A DNA stretch of 64,000 nt from Georgenia sp. EYE_87 (GCF_023148685.1 NZ_JAHXNL010000009.1:1-64000), one strand, 5' to 3'; positions 46,222 to 55,474 are shown, counted from the first letter of the stretch. Numbers and translations: made by a program. The notes: generated from the sequence alone by a model not told the origin.

Positions 46222-46464
46222 GACGACCTCCCCCGGCCGGAGAGCGCCGGCCCCGCCGCCGGCGACGCTGCCGGCACCGAAAATCTTCCCACCCGGCCCG
46301 TCACCGGCGCGTTACCGGCGGTGCTCCGCGCGTACCCTGGAGACGCGGGCAAGGTCCCGCTGATCACGCCGGGAGAGAGGGCCCGGCGGCGCAAGGAGGC
46401 GCCGCCGCCGAAGCAGCCGGCGCCCCGGGGAGCGGCCCAGCGGGCGCCCGACCAGGAGACGCCG

Positions 46465-47652
46465 ATGAGCGCTCGGGAGGAGAGGGACGCCGGGCCGCTG
46501 ACGGTCTTCATCAGCTACCGGCGCAGCGACGCGGCCGGCACGGCGGGCCGGCTCTACGACAGCCTGTCCAAGCGGTTCGGCGACGAGCACGTCTTCATGG
46601 ACGTCGACTCCATCCGGCCCGGCGAGGACTTCACCGCCGTGCTCACGGACGTCCTCGAACGGTGCCGCGCCGTCGTCGTCGTGATCGGGCCCGGCTGGGT
46701 CACCGCCACGGACGACGACGGGCGCCGCCGGCTGGAGGACCCGGGGGACTACGTGCGCACCGAGGTCGCCCGCGCCCTCTCCGCGGGCGTGAGCGTCTTC
46801 CCCGTCCTCGTCGACGGCGCCACGATGCCCCGGGCCGAGGACCTCCCGCCCGACCTGCAGGCCCTGACGACGCGGCAAGCCATCGAGATCTCCCCGACGC
46901 GCTACCAGTACGACGTCGGCCAGCTCGTCGCCGCGCTCCGGCACCTGCACCGGCCCTGGTGGCGGACCGGCGCGGGGCGGGCCGCCCTGGCCGTCGTCGC
47001 GGCGGCCGCCGTCGTGACGGGCGCCCTGCTGTGGCCGGACGGCGGGGACGACGGCGGCGCGGGGGCGGAGGAGGCGACGGCGACCGGCCCCACGGGCGGG
47101 CGGGGGACGACCGGCGCGGGGACCGCGACGGCGACCGAGGAGCCGACCGTCGAGCTCCTCCGGGTGCGGGTGAACTTCCAGACACCGGCGTCCGAGACGC
47201 CCGAGGGGTACCTCGCCGACTTCGGGGAGCCGTTCGGCCCGCGCGAGGGGCCCGAGCAGGGCGAGGGGCTCACGTACGGCTGGGTCCACCAGGGCACCCA
47301 CGACCCGTACGACATGGTCGGGAAGGGCCGGGACCGGGACACGCCTGGCATCGAGCAGCGCCGGGACACCCTCATGCACATGCAGGCGGGGGACCCGGGG
47401 TCGTGGGAGATCGCGGTGCCGAACGGCAGGTACGCCGTCGACGTCTCCGTCGGCGACGCCGCCCCCACCGGGGCGCACAGCATCAACGTCGAGGGCGTGC
47501 CGGTGATCTCCGGCTTCGACGGCACGGGGGAGCTGTACGAGGAGAACGGTACGCAGGTGGAGGTCACGGACGGCGTGCTGACCGTCGACTGCGTCGGCGG
47601 CCAGAACACGAAGATCAACTACGTGCACGTGACCCAGCTGCCCTCGGCCTGA
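46465..47652 (+). CDS. Membrane-anchored TIR-domain protein with malectin-like outside domain (TIR 2)
   Basis: 395 residues, ATG at 46465 after CAGGAGAC. The TIR domain (TVFISYRRSDAAG, VFMDVDSIRPGEDF, DYVRTEVARAL with Glu about 100) is followed by a membrane helix at about 172-192 and a glycine/threonine linker. The C-terminal 165 residues (LRVRVNFQTPASETPEGYL, YAVDVSVGDA, VDCVGGQNTKINYVHV) look like a malectin-type carbohydrate-binding domain. It should lie outside and bind glycans, wall or phage sugars, with the TIR head in the cytoplasm. Close in sequence and plan to TIR 1, differing mainly in the outside domain. Confidence 0.85.
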   Translation: MSAREERDAGPLTVFISYRRSDAAGTAGRLYDSLSKRFGDEHVFMDVDSIRPGEDFTAVLTDVLERCRAVVVVIGPGWVTATDDDGRRRLEDPGDYVRTEVARALSAGVSVFPVLVDGATMPRAEDLPPDLQALTTRQAIEISPTRYQYDVGQLVAALRHLHRPWWRTGAGRAALAVVAAAAVVTGALLWPDGGDDGGAGAEEATATGPTGGRGTTGAGTATATEEPTVELLRVRVNFQTPASETPEGYLADFGEPFGPREGPEQGEGLTYGWVHQGTHDPYDMVGKGRDRDTPGIEQRRDTLMHMQAGDPGSWEIAVPNGRYAVDVSVGDAAPTGAHSINVEGVPVISGFDGTGELYEENGTQVEVTDGVLTVDCVGGQNTKINYVHVTQLPSA

Positions 47653-47664
47653 GGTCGCGGGCCC

Positions 47665-48129
47665 TCACCCCGAGCCGGGGAACAGCCGCCGCGCGACCTC
47701 GGCGTGCCGGCGCCGGACGGCGTCGGCCGCCCCGGCGCCGGGGAGCGACTCGAGCAGGGCCTCCTCCCCGGTCTCCCCGTCGGCGATCGTGTACGCCGCC
47801 AGCGCCCGGCCGTTGGCGGCGTCCTCGGCGTTCTCCTCGGCTGCCCGCTCCGCCTTCTCCACCCGCGCGGACTGCACGGTGACCCCGAACAGCGCACCGG
47901 CGGCGGCGAACGCCAGCGCCTGGACCGACGCGAACACGAACGTCAGCCGCGTCCACTGCTCGCTGTCCGTGCCCGTCCGGGTCAGCAGGACGATCACGAA
48001 GCCGAGCCAGACCAGCACCGCGCCGACGGCCACCACCATCGGCACGCCGGACAGCCCCGGGCGGGGCGGGGACTCCTTCTTCCCGGGCGTCGGGCCGGGC
48101 TGCTTCCTCTCGGGCGTCGTGCCGGACAT
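47665..48129 (-). CDS. Small two-helix membrane protein
   Basis: 154 residues, ATG at 48129. Two hydrophobic helices (VVAVGAVLVWLGFVIVLL and FASVQALAFAAAGALFGV) are followed by a charged coiled-coil segment (VEKAERAAEENAEDA) and a cytoplasmic tail. No family recognised. It is convergent with TIR 2 and divergent from the protease-TIR operon. Confidence 0.6.
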   Translation of the reverse strand: MSGTTPERKQPGPTPGKKESPPRPGLSGVPMVVAVGAVLVWLGFVIVLLTRTGTDSEQWTRLTFVFASVQALAFAAAGALFGVTVQSARVEKAERAAEENAEDAANGRALAAYTIADGETGEEALLESLPGAGAADAVRRRHAEVARRLFPGSG

Positions 48130-48353
48130 CGTCGTCCTCCGTCTCCGCGCCGCCGGGGCGCGTCACCCGCCCGCAGAGCCGCTCACGCCGTCGTGAGCCC
48201 CGCGGCTGCCGTCCATGCTCCCGGCGGGCCCGGCGGGCTGTCAACGCAGCTCCCGGCACCGGTGGCGCCACCCCTTGACAGCCGCCCCCGGCAGGTCCAG
48301 CGTGAATCACGGCCGGGCGCGACGGCGCGCACCGGCGGAGGCTGGGGTGCGTC

Positions 48354-50063
48354 GTGGTCACGAGCTGGCGCGAGCTGAACGAGCGTCTCGCCGACGCCCT
48401 CGCGCGGTCCGACGACGCCGCCGTCGAACGCTCGCTCGCGGGCGCCCTGACCCGGCTCGCCGGGCGCGACGGCGCCACCGCCGACGTCCAGCCCGCCGCC
48501 ACCGACCTCGCCGGCCCGGAGCCCGAGCCCGCCGGCCCGGTCTCCAGCCTCGCCCTGCTGCGCAGGCACCGCCGGTTCGACCTCGTCGAGCGGCTCGCGG
48601 AGGCGGTCGTGCAGGCGGGCGAGACCTCGGGCGCCGTGGTGCACCACTACGCGCTCGCCCTCGTCGAGCGCGGCGCGCCGGCGGCCGCCCTCGCCCTCCT
48701 GCGGGGCCTGCTCGACGACGACGCCCGCGCCACCCCCGAGGCGCGCGGGCTGGAGGGACGCGCCTGCAAGGAGCTGTTCCTCGCCACCGACCCCGGCGCC
48801 GCCCGCCGGCGCCGGGCCTACCTCACGCGCGCCGTCGACGCCTACCGCTCGGTCTACGAGGCGGACCCCGGGCACCTCTGGCACGGCATCAACACCGCCG
48901 CCCTGCTGCTGCGGGCCGAGCGGGAGGGGCTGCGCCTCGACGCCGTCCCCGACCCGGGGGCCACCGGGCGCGACATCGCCGCCCGGGTGGCCGAGGCCGT
49001 CGCCCGGCACGACGACGGGCCCTGGGAGTGGGCGACCGCGATCGAGGCCGAGATCGCGCTCGGCAACACCGACGCGGCGCTCGCCCGGCTGCGCCGCCAC
49101 CCGGTCGGGGTCGGGGCGTTCGAGCTGGCCAGCCTGCGCCGCCAGCTCGTCGACGTCTGGCAGCTCACCCACGCCGAGCCGCCCGGCGCGCTGATCCTCC
49201 CGCCCCTCGAGGCGCTGCTGCTCACCAAGCCCGGGGCGACCCTCACCCTGGCGCCCGGCACCGGGACGGCGGTCGCGCGCACGGAGGCCGCCGTCGCCGG
49301 CTTCGAGAAGGTCTTCGGCGCCGAGGGCGCGCACACCCAGTCCTGGTTCGAGGAGCTGCTGCGCCGCTGCCGAGCCGTGGCCCGGATCGAGAACGCGTAC
49401 GAGGAGCCGGTGGGCACGGGCTTCGTCCTCGCGGGGGCGGACCTGCACCCCTCGTTCCCGGAACGCGTGCTGCTCACCAACGCCCACGTGATCCCCGACG
49501 CCGTCGCTGCTGGCGACGCCCGCCTCACCTTCCGCGGGCTGCGGACCCCGGACGGGACCGCGGCGGTCCCGGTCGGCCGGGTGCTGTGGACCTCGCCGGT
49601 CGGCCGGTTCGACGCGACCGTCCTCGACCTGCCCCGCGTGCCCGCCGGCGTCGAGGCCAATGCCCTCGCCGGCGCCGTCCCGGCCCTGGGGGGCGTCCCG
49701 CCCGCGCGGGTGTACGTCGTCGGTCATCCGCTCGGGGCGGCGACCGTGAAGATCTCGATCCTCGACAACGAGCTGCTCGACGCCGACGCCACCCGGCTGC
49801 ACTACCGGGCCCCGACCCAGCCGGGCAGCTCCGGCAGCCCCGTCTACGACGCGCAGTGGCGGGTGGTGGCGCTGCACCACTCCGGCGGCGACCGGCTGCC
49901 GCGGCTGACCGGCGGCGGGGTCCACGCCGCCAACGAGGGCCTGCGGCTCGACGCGATCCGCGCGGCGATCGCCGCCGCGCTCGCGCCGCCCGAGCCGGGC
50001 GAGCCGTCGGCAGCGCCGCCCGCGTCGTCGGCCGCGCCGGGCACGCTGGGAGCGACGCCGTGA
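48354..50063 (+). CDS. TRAFs-binding/TPR-type protein with trypsin-like protease domain
   Basis: 569 residues, GTG at 48354. Residues about 60-330 are helical repeats resembling the MAP3K TRAFs-binding (DUF4071) module (HHYALALVERGAPAAALALL, LEGRACKELFLAT). The C-terminal domain is a chymotrypsin-fold serine protease: EEPVGTGFVLAG, TNAHVIP (His near 375), FDATVLDL (Asp) and QPGSSGSPVYD (Ser near 492). It has no signal peptide, so it probably cleaves cytoplasmic proteins. Its stop overlaps the start of the TIR 3 gene (GTGA). Trypsin-like proteases of this build occur in predicted conflict systems as effectors. Confidence 0.85.
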   Translation: MVTSWRELNERLADALARSDDAAVERSLAGALTRLAGRDGATADVQPAATDLAGPEPEPAGPVSSLALLRRHRRFDLVERLAEAVVQAGETSGAVVHHYALALVERGAPAAALALLRGLLDDDARATPEARGLEGRACKELFLATDPGAARRRRAYLTRAVDAYRSVYEADPGHLWHGINTAALLLRAEREGLRLDAVPDPGATGRDIAARVAEAVARHDDGPWEWATAIEAEIALGNTDAALARLRRHPVGVGAFELASLRRQLVDVWQLTHAEPPGALILPPLEALLLTKPGATLTLAPGTGTAVARTEAAVAGFEKVFGAEGAHTQSWFEELLRRCRAVARIENAYEEPVGTGFVLAGADLHPSFPERVLLTNAHVIPDAVAAGDARLTFRGLRTPDGTAAVPVGRVLWTSPVGRFDATVLDLPRVPAGVEANALAGAVPALGGVPPARVYVVGHPLGAATVKISILDNELLDADATRLHYRAPTQPGSSGSPVYDAQWRVVALHHSGGDRLPRLTGGGVHAANEGLRLDAIRAAIAAALAPPEPGEPSAAPPASSAAPGTLGATP

Positions 50064-50701
50064 CGTTCAGCGCCTTCATCAGCTACTCGCGCCGGGACAG
50101 CGAGGCGGCCGACCTCGTCGCCGAGGTCCTGGAGGAGCAGGGCTTCTCGGTGTACCTGGACCGCGGGCGGGTGCGCGGCGGCCCCTTCCCCGCCCAGCTG
50201 GACCACGCGATCGCCGCCTGCGACGTGTTCGTCGTCCTGCTCTCGCCGGCCGCCGCCCGGTCGCAGTACGTCAACCGCGAGGTGCACGCCGCGGCCGACG
50301 CGCACCGGCGGCCGATCCTCCCGGTGCAGGTCGAGCCCGGGGACCTCGGGCCGCTCCGGTTCCTGCTCGGGCCGCTGCACCGCGTCGACCTCACCGACCG
50401 CACGGACGAGCAGCTCGACGCCGTGGTGGACGGCGCGTACCAGGCCGTCTACGCGGGGCACCAGCGGGTGGAGGAGCCCGGGCGGGCGCTCCGCGCGGTG
50501 GGCACGATCATCGCGGTCGTCGGCGTCGTGCTGCTGTTCGCCGGGATGGGCTACCTCTTCCTCCTGATGGGCGAGGCGTGGAACGCCCCGCCCGGGACCG
50601 GGCCGCCGGCGGAGATCCCCACCGGGTTCGGCATCTTCTTCGTCGGGATGGTCGTCGCCGGCATCGGCGAGGGCCTGCGGCGGGCCGGCCGGAGGCGGTG
50701 A
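50060..50701 (+). CDS. TIR-domain protein with two membrane helices (TIR 3)
   Basis: 213 residues, GTG at 50060. The TIR fold is compact: FSAFISYSRRDSEAADLV, VYLDRGRVRGG, and SQYVNREVHAAAD with Glu about 74 in the catalytic position. The C-terminal 65 residues hold two hydrophobic helices (IIAVVGVVLLFAGMGYLF and GFGIFFVGMVVAGIG) with only a short loop, so unlike TIR 1 and 2 it has no outside sensor. It may anchor the TIR at the membrane or disrupt the membrane. Translationally coupled to the protease gene upstream. Confidence 0.85.
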   Translation: MTFSAFISYSRRDSEAADLVAEVLEEQGFSVYLDRGRVRGGPFPAQLDHAIAACDVFVVLLSPAAARSQYVNREVHAAADAHRRPILPVQVEPGDLGPLRFLLGPLHRVDLTDRTDEQLDAVVDGAYQAVYAGHQRVEEPGRALRAVGTIIAVVGVVLLFAGMGYLFLLMGEAWNAPPGTGPPAEIPTGFGIFFVGMVVAGIGEGLRRAGRRR

Positions 50702-50704
50702 ACC

Positions 50705-52156
50705 GTGCCCCAGCCCGTGGCGTTCATGGTGATGCCGTTCAACCTCAAGCCGACCGGCCGGGGCGAGTCCACCGTCCCCTCCGAGATCGACTTCGACCTG
50801 CTCTGGTTCCGCGTCTACCGCCCGGTCCTCGCCGAGCTCGGGTACCGGCCGGTCCGGGCGGACGCCGACGTCGGCGCGCTGATCATCACCGAGATGATCC
50901 AGCGGCTCGTGCTCGGCGACCTCGTCGTCGCCGACCTCTCCCTGCCCAACGCCAACGTCTACTACGAGGTCGGGGTGCGCCACGCCGCCAGCCGTGTGGG
51001 CTGCGTGCTCGCGGCCGCGGACTGGGCGCAGCCGGTCTTCGACCTCGCCCAGCTGCGCCAGGTCCGCTTCCCCCTGCCCGACGGCACGGTCCCGCCCGCG
51101 GTCGCCGAGGTCGCTCGCGGGTACCTGGCCGAGGGGCTGCGCCCGCTCGCGGCCGGCGTCTCCCCGGTCTTCGCCGCGGTGCCCGGCTACCCCGAGCCGC
51201 GGGACCCGGAGCAGTTCGCCGCCTTCGCCGACCTGGCCGACGACCTGATGGCCTTCGACGCCGACGTCCGGGCCGCCTACCTCGCGCCGCGGCGCGAGCA
51301 GCGCTTCCGGGCCGAGGCGGTGCTGGCGCGGCACGGTCACAAGCACGCGGTGCGCCAGGCGGACGCCCTGCTGCTGCTGCGGCTGCTGCGCGACCTCGTC
51401 GGCTGGCAGGCGGTCCTCGACTACGCCGCCGGGCTCCCGCCGGAGGTGGCCCAGCACCCGCTGGTGCTGGAGCAGCGGTGCCTCGCCCTGGCCAAGATCG
51501 GGGACCCGGCGTTCGCGGTCGCGCAGCTCGAGGCGCTGCTAAGGCGGTACGGCGAGACCTCCGAGCGGCTCGGCCTGCTCGGCGGCCGGTACAAGCAGCT
51601 CTACCGGGTGGCCGCGAGCGCGGCCGAACGCCGCCGCTACCTCGACCTCGCCGTCGACGCCTACGAGCGCGGCATGCGGGCCGACCTGAACGACTACTAC
51701 CCGACGAGCAACCTGCCCCTGCTCTACCGGGCCCGCGGCGCGGACGGCGACGAGGCGCGCGCGGCCGACGCCGAGGTCGTGGCGCTGGCGGCGTGCCGGC
51801 GGGCCCTGGAGCGCGGCACCGCCGACGAGTGGGTGCGCCCCACGATGCTGGCGCTCGCCTTCCACCGGGGGGACCTCGCCGAGGCGCAACGGCTGGCGGA
51901 CGCCGTCGCCGTCGAGGGCGCCGCGGCCTGGCGGCTGGGGACCACGGTCCAGGACCTGCGCGACGTGGTGGCCGGGCTGGACGACGGCGAGGTCGCCCGC
52001 GGGCTCGGCGTGGTGCTGGGACGCCTCGAGGGTCTGCTGGTCGACGACGGCGCCGGCGAGGCCGCGCCGCCCGCCGACTTCGTCGCGCCCCGCGTCGGCG
52101 TCGAACCGCCGGGCGTCCTGGGCACGCCACCGCACCCCGGCGGCGCCACATCATGA
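50705..52156 (+). CDS. TRAFs-binding-domain (DUF4071-like) TPR protein
   Basis: 483 residues, GTG at 50705, four bases after the TIR 3 stop. The N-terminal part (VAFMVMPFNLKPTG, DLVVADLSLPNANVYYEVGV) resembles a Rossmann-like nucleoside 2-deoxyribosyltransferase/TIR-type fold. The remainder is a TPR-like array: LEQRCLALAKIGDPAFAVAQ, LAVDAYERGMRADLNDYY, TMLALAFHRGDLAEAQRL. In eukaryotes the corresponding module binds TRAF proteins; in bacteria it is seen next to TIR proteins in predicted immune systems. It probably acts as sensor or scaffold for the operon. Stop overlaps the next start (ATGA). Confidence 0.8.
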   Translation: MPQPVAFMVMPFNLKPTGRGESTVPSEIDFDLLWFRVYRPVLAELGYRPVRADADVGALIITEMIQRLVLGDLVVADLSLPNANVYYEVGVRHAASRVGCVLAAADWAQPVFDLAQLRQVRFPLPDGTVPPAVAEVARGYLAEGLRPLAAGVSPVFAAVPGYPEPRDPEQFAAFADLADDLMAFDADVRAAYLAPRREQRFRAEAVLARHGHKHAVRQADALLLLRLLRDLVGWQAVLDYAAGLPPEVAQHPLVLEQRCLALAKIGDPAFAVAQLEALLRRYGETSERLGLLGGRYKQLYRVAASAAERRRYLDLAVDAYERGMRADLNDYYPTSNLPLLYRARGADGDEARAADAEVVALAACRRALERGTADEWVRPTMLALAFHRGDLAEAQRLADAVAVEGAAAWRLGTTVQDLRDVVAGLDDGEVARGLGVVLGRLEGLLVDDGAGEAAPPADFVAPRVGVEPPGVLGTPPHPGGATS

Positions 52157-52869
52157 CTCGCCTGGAGCAGATCTTCTCGAGCGCCGAGCTCCGCGCCGTC
52201 CTGGCCCCGCTGGCCGGGCCTCGCGGGCGGCCCGTGCTCGTCCTCGTCGGCGGCGCCGGGGGGATGGACGCGGAGCAGGAGGGGGCCGTGCGGGCGGTCT
52301 TCGCCGACCAGGTCGTGCCCGTGCTCGCCAGCACCGGCGCGGTGGTCGTCGACGGCGGCACCGACTCAGGGGTGATGCGCGCCATGGGCACCGCGCACCA
52401 CGCCGCCGGGGGGACGTTCCCGCTGGTCGGTGTGGTCGCCCGCGGCTGTGTGACCCTGCCCGACGAGGGGTTCCCGGGAGACGCCGCCCCGGACGCCGCC
52501 GCAGTCGACCGGCACCACGACCTGGTCCTCGTGGTGCCGGGTCAGACCTGGGGGGACGAGTCCCGCTGGCTCGACGAGGCCGCCACCGCGCTCGCCCAGG
52601 GGCGCCCGTCGGTCACCCTCGTCGTCAACGGCGGACCGATCGCCCTGGACGACGTCGCGCTCAGCCTCGCCCGGGGCCGTCCCGTCGTGGTCCTGGCCGG
52701 GACGGGACGCCTCGCCGACGACGTCGCCACCGCCGACGCGAGCAGCGCCGCGGCCGTCCGGCAGGTCGCCGAGTCCCCGCTGACGCACCTGGTCCGCCCC
52801 GGCGACGACGACGGCGCGCTGGGCGCGGTCCTGCGCACCACGCTCGCCCGGGAACGCGACGCGTCGTGA
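52153..52869 (+). CDS. SLOG-domain protein (TRPM/LSDAT-like nucleotide sensor)
   Basis: 238 residues, ATG at 52153. The Rossmannoid SLOG/LSDAT fold is visible: VLVLVGGAGGMDAEQEGAV, STGAVVVDGGTDSGVMRAMG, and a third strand VTLVVNGGPIALDDV. SLOG domains bind or process nucleotide derivatives, including NAD-related signals made by TIR enzymes. As last gene of the protease-TIR-TRAFs operon it is well placed to detect or cleave such a signal. No effector domain is fused to it. Confidence 0.82.
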   Translation: MTRLEQIFSSAELRAVLAPLAGPRGRPVLVLVGGAGGMDAEQEGAVRAVFADQVVPVLASTGAVVVDGGTDSGVMRAMGTAHHAAGGTFPLVGVVARGCVTLPDEGFPGDAAPDAAAVDRHHDLVLVVPGQTWGDESRWLDEAATALAQGRPSVTLVVNGGPIALDDVALSLARGRPVVVLAGTGRLADDVATADASSAAAVRQVAESPLTHLVRPGDDDGALGAVLRTTLARERDAS

Positions 52870-52902
52870 CCGGCGCAAGGCCGGTGCGCGCCCGGCCCGG
52901 CG

Positions 52903-54384
52903 TCAGCCCACGACCTCGACGCAGGACCCCTCGACCGGCGGCACCCGGTTCCCGCAGGTCGAGCCGAAGGCCTCGTAGTCCGAGCCCAGGGGTGCGCTGA
53001 GGAAGAGCGTGTCGCACGAGGCGGCGTCGCCGGCGGCGCAGGCGTTCCACAGTGCGTCCAGCGTCGGGTCCAGGCCGGGCGGGGCGGGGACGGCGGAGCG
53101 CTCCGCGCACGTGCCGCCATCGGGCGGAAGACGGCCTCCGCACGTCGCTCCGAGCTGCTCGTACTCGGTGCCCGGGGCGGCGCTGTCGAAGAGCGCGTCG
53201 CAGGCGGCCATGTCCAGGGCCTGGCACCTGGCGAGCAGGTCGTCGAGCACGGCGTCGTCGCCCGGCCCCTGCGGGACCGAGGGCTCCTGCCCGCCGAGAT
53301 CGACCGTCTGACCGCCGGGGTCGGCCGGCTGGAGGTCCTGGTCACGAGGAGCCCCAGGCTGCTGAGGTGTCTGGATCCCCGGGTCGGGCGAGGGGCCGCC
53401 GCCCGACACCAGCGACCCGGCCAGGACGAGACCGCCGAAGAGCAGCACGACTGTCAGGACCAGGACGGGCCAGACGCGATGCCGCCGTGCCGGCGGCGCG
53501 ACCGCGCCCGGGGCGCCCTGCCAACTTCCGCCGTCGACGACCCGTGGGGGCGGCGGTCCCGACGGTGCGGCCGCCGTCCGCACCGGCTCGACCCGTGGTG
53601 CGACGCGGGTCGGGCCCCCGTCGGGCGCCGTCCTGTCGGCGTGGGGCGATGGGGCCGGCGGGACGGTCGGGGGCGGCGCGACGTGCCCCGCCCCGGCCCC
53701 GGCCGCCGGACCGGCGGGGGCTCGGGGCGGCCCGGCGGGTGCGAGCAGTGCGTCGATGTCCGCCGCGACCGTCGCCAGCAGGTCGCGGCGCCCTCGCAGG
53801 ATCCGCAGGATGGCCAGGCACTCCTCCCGGTCCGCCGGCGTGCGCAGCCCGTGCTCCAGCTGGTGCAGGAGGCTGAACTGCTCGTCCGGGGTGAGGTCGC
53901 GCTCGCGGTGCGCCATGGCCATGAGGTTGGTGGTGTAGCTCAGCGGCACGGGCGGTGGTGCCGGCGGCGGGTCGGGGGGCGGAGGTGACGGCGGCAGGTG
54001 CTCGACCGCCTCCCGCAGGCGCAGGTAGGACGGCTTGTCGGCGGGCAGGTAGTCGGTCCACTCGAGGGAGGCGAGCAGGGGAGAGGTGCGCCGTGGCTCG
54101 ACGGTCAGGTCGATCCGCACCGGGAGGATCTGCTTGCCCAGGGCAGCGGCGTACTCGAGCTCGCGCGCGCAGGGAAACGACTCGAGCGAGGACACGCTGA
54201 TGAGGAAGACGAACACGTCGGCGGCCTCGATCGACGCCAGCACCGTGTCCCACCACGCCTGCCCGCCCGAGAGCTTCTGGTCGCGCCAGGCGTCGACACC
54301 GAGCGAGGCGAGGTCGCTCTCCAGCTCGGCGGCGCACGTCTCGTCGACGCGGGAGTAGCTGATGAACCCGCTACGGCGCGTCAT
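52903..54384 (-). CDS. TIR-domain protein with membrane helix and cysteine-repeat outside domain (TIR 4)
   Basis: 493 residues, ATG at 54384. The N-terminal TIR (GFISYSRVDETCAAEL, ADVFVFLISVSSLESFPCARELE) is followed by a proline-rich linker, a helical segment of about 90 residues (LTPDEQFSLLHQLEHG), a second proline-rich stretch and a membrane helix near 310 (VWPVLVLTVVLLFGGLVLAG). The outside part ends with two copies of a roughly 40-residue cysteine unit (CQALDMAACDALFDSA... GATCGGR and CAAGDAASCDTLFLSA... GSTCGNR). This unit is common at the ends of actinobacterial membrane proteins; its role is unknown. Convergent with the SLOG gene. Confidence 0.83.
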   Translation of the reverse strand: MTRRSGFISYSRVDETCAAELESDLASLGVDAWRDQKLSGGQAWWDTVLASIEAADVFVFLISVSSLESFPCARELEYAAALGKQILPVRIDLTVEPRRTSPLLASLEWTDYLPADKPSYLRLREAVEHLPPSPPPPDPPPAPPPVPLSYTTNLMAMAHRERDLTPDEQFSLLHQLEHGLRTPADREECLAILRILRGRRDLLATVAADIDALLAPAGPPRAPAGPAAGAGAGHVAPPPTVPPAPSPHADRTAPDGGPTRVAPRVEPVRTAAAPSGPPPPRVVDGGSWQGAPGAVAPPARRHRVWPVLVLTVVLLFGGLVLAGSLVSGGGPSPDPGIQTPQQPGAPRDQDLQPADPGGQTVDLGGQEPSVPQGPGDDAVLDDLLARCQALDMAACDALFDSAAPGTEYEQLGATCGGRLPPDGGTCAERSAVPAPPGLDPTLDALWNACAAGDAASCDTLFLSAPLGSDYEAFGSTCGNRVPPVEGSCVEVVG

Positions 54385-54614
54385 GCCACGCCTCCACCAC
54401 CGTCGGTGAGGGTCATCCCGGCGGTTGTCGGGGGGACCGGGTCCGATGCTACGCCGGTGAGCCCCGTGCGAACAGGGTGCGCCGCGAGGTGTTCTGCCCA
54501 GTGAGGGTGGGTAGGCGAGACGGGGCCTCGCCTCGGCCCGCTCGTACCATTGGCCTTGGTCTCTCCACGCAGAGGGGGCGACCGGCGGGCGCCGGGACGA
54601 GCACGGAGGCGGTC

Positions 54615-55463
54615 ATGACGAGACGGGCGCTGTGCGTGGGGATCAACCGCTTCGGGCGCATGCCGGAGCATCTCTGGCTGCGGGGGTGCGTCAACGACGC
54701 CGAGGACTACCGGGCGCTCCTGACCGGCCAGTACGGCTTCGCGCCGGACGAGGTCACCGTGCTGACCGACGACGCCGCCACCCGCACCGCCGTCCTCGGT
54801 GCCCTGCGCGACCTCGTGGCGGCCGCCGCGGCGGGGGAGGTCGACCACCTCGTCGTCACGATGTCCAGCCACGGCACCCAGGTGGTCGACACCACCGGCG
54901 ACGAGCGTGACCGGGTCGACGAGGCGTTCGCGACCAGCGACCTCGAGCAGGACGGGGAGCGGTGGAGCCAGGACACCCTCATCCTCGACGACGAGCTGCG
55001 TGCGCTCTTCGCCCGCGTTCCCGAGCAGGTGCTCCTCGACGTCGTCCTCGACACCTGCCACAGCGGCTCCGGGCTCGAGGTGCTCTCGCCGACGCGCATC
55101 CCGCGATTCCTCCCGCCGCCGGCGGAGGCAGCCCGGTCCGCCGGCCAGGCCCACGCGACGGCCGGGACGCCGTCCGCCGGGTCGAGCGGCCCGGACCGGC
55201 CGCAGGCCCCGCCGCACGTGCTGCTGGCGGCGTGCCGCTCGGACGAGACGGCGTCGGACGCGCTCTTCGACGGCCGGTACTCCGGCGCGTGCACGCACTT
55301 TCTCGTCGAGGCGCTGCGCGCCGACCCGGAGGCGTCCCGGGGCGAGGTGCTCCGCCGCGTCCGCGAGCGGCTGGCCGCCGACCGGTTCTACCAGCAGCCC
55401 CAGCTCGACGCGCCCGAGGCGGCCCTGGCCGTCCCGTGGGGCCGGCCGTACCGGCGGCGCTGA
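54615..55463 (+). CDS. Caspase-like (C14) protease
   Basis: 282 residues, ATG at 54615 with GGAGG upstream. The caspase-hemoglobinase fold is shown by ALCVGINRFG at the start, CVNDAEDYRALL, catalytic His in VVTMSSHGTQV (about residue 87) and catalytic Cys in DTCHSGSG (about residue 149). It has no prodomain, linker or signal peptide. Such prokaryotic metacaspase-like enzymes cut after basic residues and serve as effectors in several defence systems. No sensor is fused; the nearby TIR 4 gene is divergent from it, sharing a 230-base promoter region. Confidence 0.9.
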   Translation: MTRRALCVGINRFGRMPEHLWLRGCVNDAEDYRALLTGQYGFAPDEVTVLTDDAATRTAVLGALRDLVAAAAAGEVDHLVVTMSSHGTQVVDTTGDERDRVDEAFATSDLEQDGERWSQDTLILDDELRALFARVPEQVLLDVVLDTCHSGSGLEVLSPTRIPRFLPPPAEAARSAGQAHATAGTPSAGSSGPDRPQAPPHVLLAACRSDETASDALFDGRYSGACTHFLVEALRADPEASRGEVLRRVRERLAADRFYQQPQLDAPEAALAVPWGRPYRRR

Positions 55464-55474
55464 CGCCGGTGGGG

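Noticed and set aside
44815-46464. Upstream extension of the TIR 2 frame
   Set aside because: It runs antisense through the metalloprotease repeats; the ATG at 46465 with CAGGAG upstream starts the TIR domain.
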